64,000 nucleotides of DNA. It comes from Bathynomus jamesi. Its lineage: Eukaryota > Arthropoda > Malacostraca > Isopoda > Cirolanidae. Position numbers and translations under genes: made by a program. The DNA lies in the NCBI GenBank assembly GCA_023014485.1, contig JAJOZX010000086.1, forward strand, positions 2,062,501 to 2,126,500, in the 5' to 3' direction. How positions within the stretch are numbered: position 1 is the stretch's first letter; every line of letters starts with the position of its first letter. Positions 31,511 through 41,737 of the stretch are shown one piece after another. The notes under the pieces were generated by a model, which searched no databases, was not told the DNA's origin, and saw only the letters and a program-made list of their open reading frames with translations.

Positions 31511-32136
31511 TCTGGAATATACACCGTTTCAGGCTCGTTTGGAAATATATTCGTTCGCAGAAGCACTCTAAACGTGTTTCGCGGATGAAGGTCGCAAAGC
31601 AAATATCCGTAACGCGTGCTTGTAGCTTCTTTATAAACTTCCAAAAACTCCTTACGCTGATTCGGGAACATTTGATTGGCTAATACCCCAATTTGTGATA
31701 CATCTCTACGTTGCGCGAATAAGACTAGATATTGCGTATTTAACGACACATCGCGCATGTATCTATTTTTGAAAAATAGATTCTGATTGATGAAGAACAC
31801 GCTTATGTTAAGATGGTGGGAGAATACTGTAAATGTCTCGGCAAACGTTTTATCCATCTCCAACATGAGATCGTCAATTACAATGATTGTATGTTCATTT
31901 CCCTTTAACGAATTAACGTCATATACGCCTTTGTGGAACAAAATATCATCTTGGTACTCGTTGAACACTGATTGATACGTCGAATAGCACCATATAACTT
32001 TATGCACAAATTTCGAGAACATCTCCCCCTTTTCTTTAATGATTTTAAGCATAAACACAGTTTTACCACATCCTGTAGGTCCAGATATAATACATGTGGA
32101 TGGGCTCGTGAATCTGAATTTTTCTACAGAGTCCAT
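31507..32136 (-). CDS. FtsK/HerA-type DNA-packaging ATPase
   Basis: 209 residues from the ATG at 32136; an upstream in-frame GTG at 32145 is less likely. Walker A GPTGCGKT is at residues 19-26. Walker B is HTIIVIDDLML at about residue 90, followed by a conserved INQNLFFKNRYMRDVSLNTQ sensor-like region. The size is that of the Polinton A32-like packaging ATPase, which pumps DNA into the capsid. It is the first gene of the minus-strand block, so its 5' end marks where the block's transcript should begin (32137-32220). No defect. Confidence 0.92.
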   Translation of the reverse strand: MDSVEKFRFTSPSTCIISGPTGCGKTVFMLKIIKEKGEMFSKFVHKVIWCYSTYQSVFNEYQDDILFHKGVYDVNSLKGNEHTIIVIDDLMLEMDKTFAETFTVFSHHLNISVFFINQNLFFKNRYMRDVSLNTQYLVLFAQRRDVSQIGVLANQMFPNQRKEFLEVYKEATSTRYGYLLCDLHPRNTFRVLLRTNIFPNEPETVYIPE

Positions 32137-32220
32137 TTCTAACACGTCACACTCCTAAGTGAGTCATTTACAAAATATTACAAATTTTGAGTGCTGATCC
32201 TTATATTTCTTCTCCCACAG

Positions 32221-35200
32221 AACCGTGAATGACGATGAGGTAGAGCAGCCCATCATTACGGATGACCTCGACGACAGTGTAGTTGTGATCTCCTCCCCTG
32301 AACCCTCACCAGCGATACCGGTAACACGTCCAAAGCGGAGGTATGAGATACCCACGTCAGGTATAAAGCGACCGAAATACGCGTCTGTTGCAGCGGTAAT
32401 AGATCCCCAACCCTCAACCTCTTACGCAACAACACCCCAGCAGCACCTAATATATCCCCTTATTCATCCGCCGCCCCCCGTTCTGTTAAGTCTACAATAA
32501 TAGAGCCCCAACCCTCCTACGCAACAGGGCCCCCATCAGCAGCACCTTCCGCTAATATATCCACTAATTCATCCGCCCCCCGTTCTGTTGAGGATGGTAT
32601 AACGCTGGAATTGGTGCGATCCGCAGCCCCCACCCCAGCCTTGACTAGAAATCGGTATAGAGTCAGGGTCGACCCTAGAGTCATGTATAGCAATGGTATT
32701 GAGCGCGGACTACGCCGGGTTGTAGAGCGTATTATAGAGTTTGCTCTTCAGAATCGTGACGAGCGTGAAGTCAGGACGAGTATGTCCTTTGGATTCGGGT
32801 CAGATGACGGTGATGTAGACGATTATTGGGTGATAGTGCCATTTAGACGTTTGGCGGCTGAAGATGTAGAATATATATTAGGGCGTATAATGCAAGCCGC
32901 CCAAAGTAGTATAGCCTTCAATATGGACAACTTCACGGTAAATATTGACCATGTATACCGTGTTGCGGGTCATAGTGCCATACCGTATACTCTTAACTTC
33001 AATTCTCAAGCTATTTATAGACGGCATATAAACGTCGATCGTGGTTGCGGCTTTATAGCAGTACTCTTAGCACGTATGTTTACTGTACAAAATACACGAA
33101 CTCAAAAAATTTGGTTGCCTACAGTCGTGGAGCGTGCCCGTAAACTAGCTGAAGACTGTGAACTTGAATTTGACTGTAATATGGGTCCTGAAGAGCTGAG
33201 AAGGGTAGAACAGGAAATGAATGTCCGCATAGTTGTGTTTGGGTTGGATGATCGTCGTAGGACTGTGTATGTTTTTAAAAGCTGTGTGAGAGATCGTACA
33301 AGGCCCCTACTTATTTTAGGATTGTCAGGGACAACGTATCTCCCCATCCGTAATATAAGGTGGCTTTACGCGAGTTATGACAAAAGTCGAAAATATGGGA
33401 GACATCATGATTTGTGTAAGGGGTGCCTCGAGTTTGCGGATGATATAGTGAGACATTGTAAAGAATGTCACATGGTATGTGAGCAGTGTAAAAGCACCAA
33501 ATGTGAAAGCCGTGTAGTTGAAGCTGAGAAGAGAGACTGTGATGTGTGTAGACGCACATTTTTCAATAATAGCTGTTTTGATTTCCATAAATCAATTGGC
33601 ACGTGCAGGAAAATGAGAATCTGTGAATGTGGTATGTTTCACACAATGGATAATTGGGGAAAATTTAAGCACAAGTGTGACGTAATTCACTGTCCTACAT
33701 GCCAGGAGGAATATAAGGCGGATGGAGTAAAGCATGTATGTTATATGAAAGATGCTAAGCCTAAAAATAACCCCTGTATAACTGTATACTACGATATAGA
33801 AACATATACGAACGCTGAAACCAAAGAGGTAATTCCACATTTACTTGTGAGCCAGACTATCTGTGATGAGTGTATGGATATCGAATGTGACGAGTGCCCC
33901 AAATGTGGTAAACGGACAAACGTTTTTAAAACGAATGTCAGCGATAGTCCTGTGAAACTATTTGTGTCCTATATTGTCAAGTTAGCCGACAAGTTCAAAA
34001 AAATGACTGTGTATATTCTCGCCCATAACGGGGCAAAGTTTGACACGCAGTTCCTTTATAAGGAGTTGCTTGAACACGAATCCTCTGAGATATTTACAGG
34101 TGATCCATTGAAAAGAGGCAACAAATTAATACAGATGCAGATAAGAGGCAATGTACAATTTAAAGATACTTTATTATTCACACCTTGTAAATTAGCAAAG
34201 CTACCCAAGGTGATGGGAGTAGCAGCTGAAGTTTCCAAAGGATACTTCCCATACACTTTCCTCACCAGCGAGACTTTAAACTACGTAGGCCCACCACCCC
34301 CCAAACATTATTTTGACTGCATGGATGAACGTGAAGACTTTGATCGATACTACGACAGTTTTAATGAAAGTAACCCTTATAATATAGCTGATGAATGTGA
34401 GCGTTATTGCGTGAATGATGTGCGCGTGCTTAGAGTATGTTTCCAGGCCTTTAGAAGGATGTACATAGCCCGTTTCAAATGCGATCCACTGCAAGTCGCA
34501 ACCACCATCGCATCATTATGTTTTACGGTGTTCAAGAATAACTTCATGCCGAAAGACACCTTAGCCATTATTCACCGAAACAATCCCCGCAGTTACGGGC
34601 ACAAGGCTATTTACTGGCTCATACACCTACAGCAACAGACAGGTGTATACATAAAGCACGCCCGCAACACGGGTGAAGTACCCATTAAGATTAATGGACG
34701 TGTTTTTTGGGTTGATGGGTTAAGTGAAAACCGTGTCACTGGTGTGAAGACTGTGTACTCCTTTAACGGTTGCTGGTGGCATGGATGCCCCCGTCCTGAG
34801 TGCGGAGTCACCGGAGATATCAACGGTAGGTCTCCTGCCGACTGTCTTGCATCGACCCGCACCCGCGATCAACTTATAGGATCACAGTTCACTCACAAAG
34901 TCTTGTGGGAGCATGAATATGATGCACGGATGGAGACAGACGAGGTGTACCGTGAGGAAATAAAAGCGATCAAGCGTTCAATGGTGCTGGATCCTCTCAA
35001 ATGTGGTGATAGCTTGTTTGGAGGACGTACAAATCCTTTCAGACTATACTTCCCACCTACGGAGGGCGTGAAGCTCCATTACTACGATTTCTGTTCTTTA
35101 TACCCATACGTGATGAAGAGCAATCCGTACCCCGTGGGCGCTCCTGAGAAACTGGTGGGGCCTAGCCTACCATCCATCAATGAATTTTCAAAAAATTTGA

Positions 35201-36365
35201 ATGATCGTTACTTTGGGATCTCTTTCGTAGACGTACTCCCCCCACGCAATTTATGGATGCCGATCTTACCTGTCGTTATCGACGACAAGCTCATGTTTCC
35301 CCTGTGCGTGAAGTGCGCGGAAGAGGATAACGGCGAATGTAACCATATACCCCACCAGCGTAAGATCAGAGGCGTATATACAAGTCCTGAGTTGGCCCTA
35401 GCCGTGCGCCATGGTTATAGAATACTGAAGATACATGAGGTGTGGAGGTTTCAGAAGCTACCCAACCTTTTCACACCATATATAAACACCTTTTTGAAGG
35501 ATAAGGTTGAGGCATCAGGGTATCCGCGAGGAGTTGATACCGAAGATGAAAAGTCTGCCTATATTCAACGTTACCGCGACCGCGAAGGTATACAACTTGA
35601 TCGTGTCCAAATTGTAAAGAATCCTGGCAAGCGCTTTAGTGCAAAGTTGTGTCTAAACAGTCTATGGGGAAAATTTGCGCAGAATACCGGCAGAGGGAGC
35701 ATTCATTTGGCACAAAGTTATAGCGATGTCTGGGATTATGCCAATGCCCCCGATAAAGAGGTCATGGAGATCGTAAATGTAGGTAATACTTACGTAATAA
35801 AGTACAACAACACTGAATTTGCCACAGATACCTCAAGGGTTACAAACATACCTGTGGCCAGCTTCACAACAGCCTACGCCCGTATAAAACTTTGGGGTCT
35901 ATTGCATTCTCTTGGGCGGAGAGTATTGTATGCCGATACAGATAGCGTGATATTCACAGAGAGGGAGGGTGAATACATGCCCACTATTGGGGAGTTCCTC
36001 GGCGAGCTCACTGATGAGATCAAGGATGAGTATGGGGACAACGCATACGCCGACTCTTTTGCCTCAACAGGACCTAAGACTTATGGGGTACGGGTCAGGG
36101 TGGGGGATGAAATGAAATATATCGTGAAGGCAAAGGGTATTACGCTCAACCATGCGAATCGGGAGGTTGTTAACTTTGAGTCGTTGAAGGATCTAGTATG
36201 TTTGGATGAACAACCTCACCAACTAATTGTAGGCACCCACAATTTTCGGGCGCAGAAGCTGGGGGCGTGAAGGAACTTAGGGGTACGATGGTGTGCCGTA
36301 ACACCTATAGGAAACGTTACCAGTTACCTGGTACCTATGATACCGTACCCTTTGGATACCAATGA
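32221..36365 (+). CDS. protein-primed family B DNA polymerase, main exon, with frameshifts
   Basis: The replicative enzyme. The exon opens after a strong acceptor (TTTCTTCTCCCACAG). An acidic, Pro/Ser-rich region (32221-32600) with two ~100-bp repeats contains a 4-bp deletion near 32440 that shifts frame 2 to frame 1. The main frame runs to 36270. Counting residues from 32611: Cys-rich region (~265-385); ExoI YYDIET (Asp395, Glu397); ExoII AHNGAKFD (Asp478); ExoIII YCVND (Asp603); an endonuclease-like WWHGC block (722-726); motif A DFCSLYP (826-832); motif B KLCLNSLWGK (1012-1021); motif C YADTDS (1107-1112); KAKG. A G5 run at 36261-36265 marks a second shift, after which the conserved C-terminus (ending PFGYQ) runs to 36365. 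There is no ATG in the main frame before about 32682, which supports translation from the spliced leader exons. Confidence 0.9.
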
Positions 36366-36537
36366 TGCTTCTAACTCACACGTCTTGTATATAATCGTAT
36401 CTATTTGTAAATATATATATATATATATATATATATACTTGAATATCTCGTTTATTAAATCGTATTTGTAAATATATATAACTTGAATATCTCGTTTATT
36501 AAATAAATCATGTTTCAAATAGCGTTTCACTTTCTCC

Positions 36538-36584
<47 letters not shown>

Positions 36585-36712
36585 GTGAAAGTTCTAAGCT
36601 CCGCCCACTGTAAGACCGTGAGTCATGCTACTATCTGGGAGTCCCTGCGTGGTCAGTCGACCGCAGTAAGCCCGAGAGATCAGACGTGTATTCAGATCAG
36701 ACGTGTATTCAA
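36366..36712 (+). promoter_or_regulatory. intergenic: poly(A) signal, microsatellites and upstream region of the 3' gene cluster
   Basis: A duplicated CTTGAATATCTCGTTTATTA phrase around (TA)n, AATAAA at 36502-36507 (probable polymerase poly(A) signal) and (GT)n at 36541-36583. Before the next gene there are CTCCGCCCA (GC motif), an AP-1-like TGAGTCA at 36619-36625, and a 17-bp direct repeat GATCAGACGTGTATTCA at about 36679 and 36696. No TATA box is seen. Confidence 0.55.
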
Positions 36713-37303
36713 ATGGCTACCTTTAATATTGCTTGTACAACGTTTACGAAATGGTATTCAGTAAAGTGCCAGGATGTGGTGGATACCGAAAAACTTCCTA
36801 TTCATCCCTCCTATGCCTCTTTTAAAAACACATTGGATTGTGCGAAGTTCCAAGATGTACAAATACTCTACGGATGTTCTGGTGAGACCGTTGAAGGCTT
36901 TCGTTGCACAGACGATGTGCTGAAGTATACTGCAGAGCTAAACTTTATAAAGTCTCACATACACCGTGAAGTAAAAGAAACAACGCGTGCAGAAGAGAAG
37001 CAGCAGGTATGGATAATGAGTCTTGCTGATGGGTGGTGTGACAAGCGGTATTACGTCATGCTACACCATGTCGATTACTCATACCCTACGACTGGAAATG
37101 TGAATCTCGTGATCATGGACAATCTTAAGTATTTTTATCACTATATTAACGTATATCATGATGAGGTTCGTAGTGAGGTTGTGGCTAGTGCCCTGCGTGA
37201 ATTTTTAACAGAGTTTAGAGACGAGTATCGTTTGATGGGCAGAAAGGAAAAATATGAACATATGTTCCTCTCAAATAGTGCGCCGGAGTGTGGAGATGTT
37301 TAG
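36713..37303 (+). CDS. unrecognised protein, 3' cluster gene 1
   Basis: 196 residues from the ATG at 36713. Starts MATFNIACTTFTKWYSV. Mixed alpha/beta composition with several Cys and aromatic-rich blocks (DGWCDKRYYVMLHHVDY, NLKYFYHYINVYHDE), ending in an acidic/basic helical region. I do not recognise it. No signal peptide or membrane segment. It is the first of four plus-strand frames between polymerase and the right terminal repeat, where adintoviruses keep accessory genes. The frame is intact. Confidence 0.7.
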   Translation: MATFNIACTTFTKWYSVKCQDVVDTEKLPIHPSYASFKNTLDCAKFQDVQILYGCSGETVEGFRCTDDVLKYTAELNFIKSHIHREVKETTRAEEKQQVWIMSLADGWCDKRYYVMLHHVDYSYPTTGNVNLVIMDNLKYFYHYINVYHDEVRSEVVASALREFLTEFRDEYRLMGRKEKYEHMFLSNSAPECGDV

Positions 37304-37508
37304 TAAAATGTTCCTAGTTCTTATCCAAAATGTCTGGTGCGTAGGCTGGTAGTGATATTCTTGTACCGGTACAACAATTCGACTCGCGGAACAAGCCCAT
37401 TCACGTATCATCGAGTCAGCCGCCCGTCGAACCATTCCTGCCTGTGCCTCACACGGCTCATAGTTATCTCAGAGCTTGAGCCGAGTGGACGTGCGCTCTT
37501 CGAATACG

Positions 37509-38039
37509 ATGGAACTTCCTTTGAGCAGCATTCTCAACGCCTCGTACGATGTGTCCGTGACGAAATCGTTGCGCGTGTTCAGGCGTAATTCCGGTACCAT
37601 TAGCTATGTACTGGAAACGGAATGTAGACCGACAAACAAACGGGTTTATTTAAGTATCGAGGAGATGAATAGAATCTTTGTGATAGTTGAGAAGTGGAGT
37701 GAAGATCGTTATAAAATACCTGCTAACGTAGGTACAAGAAGAGAGCAGATTAGTGACGCACCCTCATACGCCGTTGTATGTACGTTGTGTATAAATAACG
37801 ATCGGCCGTGCATTGATATAAGGCTGATGTGGAAGAATGCTTCTGATAATAACGCTCTTATTCCTACGCGAAACCGTTTCATCCTCGACAGAATGTTTGA
37901 AATCGTCGGATTCCGTAAACTGAAACCTATATTAGACGCGCGTGTTACGGATATGTTTTATTTTGATACAGTACTTGAATACGCATACATGCTCTGCTCG
38001 ATGGGTTTACCGAGTGTAGGACTGGTGAGAATGGTCTAG
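37509..38039 (+). CDS. unrecognised protein, 3' cluster gene 2
   Basis: 176 residues from the ATG at 37509 (TTG at 37476 rejected because ATG is available). Contains CRPTNKRVYLSIEEMNRIFV, a Cys-x2-Cys (VCTLCINND) and FYFDTVLEYAYMLCSMGL near the end. Unknown family. The stop is directly followed by the next frame. The preceding 200 bp are non-coding without a TATA box. Confidence 0.65.
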   Translation: MELPLSSILNASYDVSVTKSLRVFRRNSGTISYVLETECRPTNKRVYLSIEEMNRIFVIVEKWSEDRYKIPANVGTRREQISDAPSYAVVCTLCINNDRPCIDIRLMWKNASDNNALIPTRNRFILDRMFEIVGFRKLKPILDARVTDMFYFDTVLEYAYMLCSMGLPSVGLVRMV

Positions 38040-38221
38040 TGCTGGATGTTTATTTAAAAAGTTTAGACTCTTTGAAATACCATGAACTTTGGTACAAAGC
38101 AATTGATCGGTACAAGGCTGAGCTCACCTACACCGTTCACCCTGAAGAACTATTTCTTTATATAACGCGCAGTTGTCGTAACGATTTAGAAGATTATTTC
38201 AATTGCCGCTATGTTGAGTGA
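38039..38221 (+). CDS. short frame between cluster genes 2 and 4, possible continuation of gene 2
   Basis: 60 codons beginning LDVYLKSLDSLKYHELWYKA and ending with DLEDYFNCRYVE. It has no ATG, only GTG at 38039, and starts in the stop region of gene 2. It could be the C-terminal part of gene 2 after a frameshift, or a downstream exon. It overlaps the next gene by 11 bp. Composition resembles its neighbours, so it is likely coding. Confidence 0.45.
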   Translation: MLDVYLKSLDSLKYHELWYKAIDRYKAELTYTVHPEELFLYITRSCRNDLEDYFNCRYVE

Positions 38222-38555
38222 GTTCACGATTGAAAAGCTCGAGTCGGTAGAAATAAACCCTCGATTGGAAAAGCGTTCTTATAAACTTGTGTTTAATAAT
38301 GTAGCTAACGATGAACTCTTTGTGCGTGCTTTTGATTGTATTCTAGACGTGTTTAAAGATGACTTACCAACCGGTTGTAAAGTGGGAACAAAAATAGTAC
38401 TGAACGATATGAAAGCCCTTCATATCGAATACAGGTTTCCCTATACTTTAAGCGGTGAAATATTATTAAGCCGCATATACTGCGTAATGCAGAGCAATAA
38501 TGATGTAATTGTAAACTCGATTAAGACAGAGTTTAGTATTTTGAAAAAAAAGTGA
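38211..38555 (+). CDS. unrecognised protein, 3' cluster gene 4, also present in the decayed second element
   Basis: 114 residues from the ATG at 38211. Phrases: EINPRLEKRSYKLVFNN, LPTGCKVGTKIVLNDMKALH, GEILLSRIYCVMQSNNDV; the C-terminus is Lys-rich. Unknown function. A clear but broken homologue lies at 63302-63600, followed by a similar 3' flank including AATAAA. The gene is therefore a standing part of this element family, not random open sequence. Confidence 0.7.
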   Translation: MLSEFTIEKLESVEINPRLEKRSYKLVFNNVANDELFVRAFDCILDVFKDDLPTGCKVGTKIVLNDMKALHIEYRFPYTLSGEILLSRIYCVMQSNNDVIVNSIKTEFSILKKK

Positions 38556-38617
38556 ATTGTATATATATTTTGCTTGACATTTCCCCGATTATACGCATAT
38601 TTCTATTGATTTGTGTT

Positions 38618-38649
<32 letters not shown>

Positions 38650-39126
38650 TTGATATTTCTCCTGTACTGTTATGTACATATTTCTATTGAAGTGTATATT
38701 TATTTGAAATGTATATTTTATTTTATATATCACCATAATTGTGTGTGTGTGTGTATATTTCTCCTGTACTGTTATGTACATATTTCTATTGAAGTGTATA
38801 TTTATTTGAAATGTATATTTTATTTTATATATATATCCATAATTGTGTGTATATATTTCTGTTATACGCATATTCCTCAAATGTATATTTATTTTCTATA
38901 TATTTATAATAAAAAGAATGATGCAATGTTGTTTATTGTTATGCCTTCTACTACCGGTATTCGAAATATAATAATGTATACAACGGTATTGCGGTATCTG
39001 GCAATATTTAAGCCTTCTAAGCCAACTGGCTGATTAGGAGTCTATAATAGTGTATACAATGGTATCTGGCAACTCTGTCTTCGGAATACATGGCGCTATC
39101 TGGCAACTCATTTACAGCCAACTGGC
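38556..39126. repeat. 3' flank of the cluster: tandem repeats and inner terminal-repeat units
   Basis: CTCCTGTACTGTTATGTACA plus following sequence is repeated (about 38659 and 38761) among (TA)n. AATAAA at 38908-38913 is the likely poly(A) signal. From 39005 on, units of GCCAACTGGCTGATTAGGAG and GGTATCTGGCAACTC repeat. Confidence 0.75.
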
Positions 39127-39586
39127 TGATTAGGCGTATATAATAATAATGTATACAATAATACTGCTAAAAAGGTATCTGACAACCATTACAGCCAACT
39201 GGCTGATTAGGAGTCTATAATAATGTATACAATGGTATCGCGGTATCTGGCAACTCAAGCCATTACGCCAACTGGCTGATTAGGAGCCTATAAAACAACG
39301 CCAACTCGGCTGAAGTCTTAATGTGCACTTGGCTCCTGCCAGGTGAACACCTCTCCTCCTTTCTCTCCTCTCCTCCTTTCTCTTGGGGGATAACGCCGCC
39401 TCCAAGTTTTCCCCCCACCCCCCTTTGCAACAATCCCCCCTTTGCAACAACCCCCACCCCTTTGCAACAACTCCACCCCCCTTTGCAACAACCCCTTCCC
39501 CATTTGCAACAACCCCCACCCCCTTTGCAACATTACATAATAACCTGCAACATTCTTGCACTCTCCCCTTTTGAGGCTATACTACT
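39127..39586 (-). repeat. right terminal inverted repeat of the Polinton
   Basis: Inverse of 21575-22010, with a longer C-rich minisatellite (39412-39537; TTGCAACAACCCC-type units on this strand). Ends GGCTATACTACT at 39586. The high identity with the left repeat over more than 400 bp suggests either recent insertion or copying during replication. Confidence 0.92.
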
Positions 39587-39592
39587 AAGCAT
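39587..39592. repeat. 6-bp target-site duplication, right
   Basis: AAGCAT directly after the right terminal repeat, identical to 21569-21574. Confidence 0.93.
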
Positions 39593-40199
39593 ATATGAAA
39601 GATATCTTCGTTGAGTCCTACCATATTTCATCCCCCTGAAAGCAACCTCACTTCTGCAAGATTCAATCGCTGTCATCCTTCCGGCTCTTTGCCTCACTCA
39701 ACATTCATCCATTTTGACCTGCGAATTTTCATTTCCTTTCAACGAGTATTTCCTCATTAAAACTGGCTCGTAGGCCTTTCCGTCTTCAGAATTATCTTCC
39801 TCATCAAAATCTCAAGTCTGTAAACTTCTCATAGGCTACCAGCACTTGGCCTACAGTGTTTTATTACGTCGTAATAGGCTATTCGTTCTCAACGCCTATA
39901 ATGTCAACAAACTCTACCTAACTGAATTAGGCTTCAAAAGTGTCGTCAATACCGTTCAGTCTAACTCACGCATTTACGACCGCAGTTAGGCCTATTTCAT
40001 TAATTTACCAATACCATATTGTCATGACCTCAGAATTGCTAATAATTCATTCATTTTGCTAATTAAACGAAAACCACACGTCATTTCTATCTTCTTTGTT
40101 AAATATTGTTTATTTGGTTGAAAGGCCAAATTGGTGACCCATAACATTCCAGTTCATTTTACTTTACATATTAAAGTGGGCCTACCGTCGCATAGGCTC

Positions 40200-40235
<36 letters not shown>

Positions 40236-40245
40236 TGTATATATA
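39593..40245. other. no gene seen
   Basis: Unique-looking flank, with (TA)n near 40203-40232. Confidence 0.55.
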
Positions 40246-41204
40246 AGCACACCGGACAAAAAATTAGTCACCCCTCTCAGAATGTACCTAATAACGTGTG
40301 ACGGCGCCTCTGGCCTTGATAACCGCACGAATCCGGCGAGGCAGAGACTCTACGAGGTTGTGCATGTACTGAACATCGATTTGCTGCCACTCGTTCATCA
40401 GCCGGTCCCGAAGTTCCGCCAGAGTCCGTGGGTGTCTATTCCTGCGCTTCACTTTCTGTTTCCAGCCTGAACAACACCTTCGACGCATTCAGGATTAAAG
40501 GCTTCATTGGACCTGCGATGTACTCGTCGCCTCCCATCATTGGAGAACAAACAAAACGGGACTCATCGGACCAAATTACACGTTTCCAATCTGCCGCAGT
40601 CCAGTTTTTGTGCCTCTGAGCCCATTTATAACGTGCCAATTTGTGACTTGCTGTTAACAGCGGCCTCTTCCGTGGTACCCTGCTCCAGATGTCCATCGCA
40701 TGCAGTTCTCGTCGCAATGTCCGTTCGGAAATTGGTCGCTGGATTCTCCTCATTGGTTCTTGGAGCAATTGTTCTCTGGTTTGAAAACGATTTGCAGTTA
40801 CTAGACGAGAAACATGGCGGCGGCCCCTATTGTCGAGAATTGTTTTCCGGCCACAGTTACGCCGTCGATTGTCAGTTGATTGCGAACTACACCACTCTTT
40901 GTAAACTCGCTGGACAGTACGCGTTGACACACCAACAAATTGGGCTACTTCAGACATTTTGTGTCCGTGGGCTCTGCCAAACACGATGGCTCCTTTTTGC
41001 CACTGAGTAACGTCTGCCTCACGACCCATTTTGCAGACTATATCCAACACACACTTTGTTCTTCACCACCTCACGAAACATCTGATCCTGTGTGCTACGT
41101 CACCGCTACTTGTCACTTACCAATGCTACATCAGCGCCCTCTGTGTGACCTTGAATTCCTACTATCGGTGCTATTAGGGTGACTAATTTTTTGTCCGGTG
41201 TGCT
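40246..41204 (-). mobile_element. Tc1-like transposon, internally deleted, TA target duplication
   Basis: Termini AGCACACCGGACAAAAAATT and AATTTTTTGTCCGGTGTGCT are exact inverted copies with TA on both sides. At 959 bp it is shorter than a full Tc1 (~1.6 kb); the middle of the transposase gene is missing. Confidence 0.93.
40288..41029 (-). pseudogene. Tc1-like transposase with central deletion
   Basis: From the ATG at 41029 (MGREADVTQWQKGAIVFGRA): helix-turn-helix MSEVAQFVGVSTRTVQRVYK, a second recognition region ISERTLRRELHAMDIWSR, and the first catalytic Asp in VIWSDESRF. After about 40500 the frame runs into KPLILNASKVLFRLE and breaks. The C-terminal end resumes in another frame (RTLAELRDRLMNEWQQI, ending at 40288). 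The second Asp and the Glu are lost with the deleted segment. Confidence 0.85.
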
Positions 41205-41737
41205 TATTATAAAAGAAAAAAATAAGCTTAAAATTTGACATTTCTGTAACATAAAATTAAAGTGAAATTGATCAACTGAAACGATAATGTAATTGTTCAA
41301 TTATTTCCTCATCATACATTAATGCCTAAATTAAGCGAGCTTTTATGCAGTTAACATCTGAATAAGGTTGTAAACTATCTTAACACACAGTTTAATATAC
41401 ATTACAACACAGTTCCTTTATATAGGCTACTGCGTGTGTGTGTGTGTGTGTGTGTGCACACACCACATTTTTATTTCGTGGGTATAACGTAAAATTTTTT
41501 TTTAGATTTTTTCTCAATATGCTGATACCTTGGTTTGCTTCTGCCAGAAGTGTTTACTGTAACGAAAGTCATTCTTGTTGCTCCGCCTTAGACCTATAGC
41601 TTAACATGGAATCCGAACCACGACCCATCACAGATCGTCAGAAATTACAAAGTGCTCGTCCAGACTCCGTCTCACGACCTCCCGATCAGCCGCCCAGCGA
41701 CTTAACGACTATGCTATCCAGGGTGGCACAGACAAAT
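41205..41737. other. non-coding with (GT)n and a SINE-module fragment
   Basis: (GT)n at about 41434-41453. A minus-strand fragment of the SINE second module (CGCCTTAGACCTATAGCTTA, then ACATGGAATCCGAACCACGA) lies at about 41582-41625. No gene. Confidence 0.6.

Larger units (their letters stand above)
21575..39586. mobile_element. Maverick/Polinton element (adintovirus-like), near-complete
   Basis: 18,012 bp bounded by AAGCAT duplications and inverted terminal repeats beginning AGTAGTATAGCC. The 5'-AG start, 6-bp duplication, size and gene set (protein-primed DNA polymerase B, retrovirus-type integrase with chromodomain, FtsK/HerA ATPase, adenain-like protease, double-jelly-roll capsid, penton-like protein) are those of Polintons, called adintoviruses where capsid genes are present. 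Packaging and capsid genes are on the minus strand, polymerase and four small genes on the plus strand. Visible damage: frameshifts in integrase and at both ends of the polymerase, plus a SINE and tandem repeats in the left arm. Confidence 0.95.

Noticed and set aside
38611..39033. A 140-codon Tyr/Ile-rich frame after the 3' cluster
   Set aside because: Low complexity driven by (TA)n and tandem repeats; the opposite strand shows an equally long artefact.
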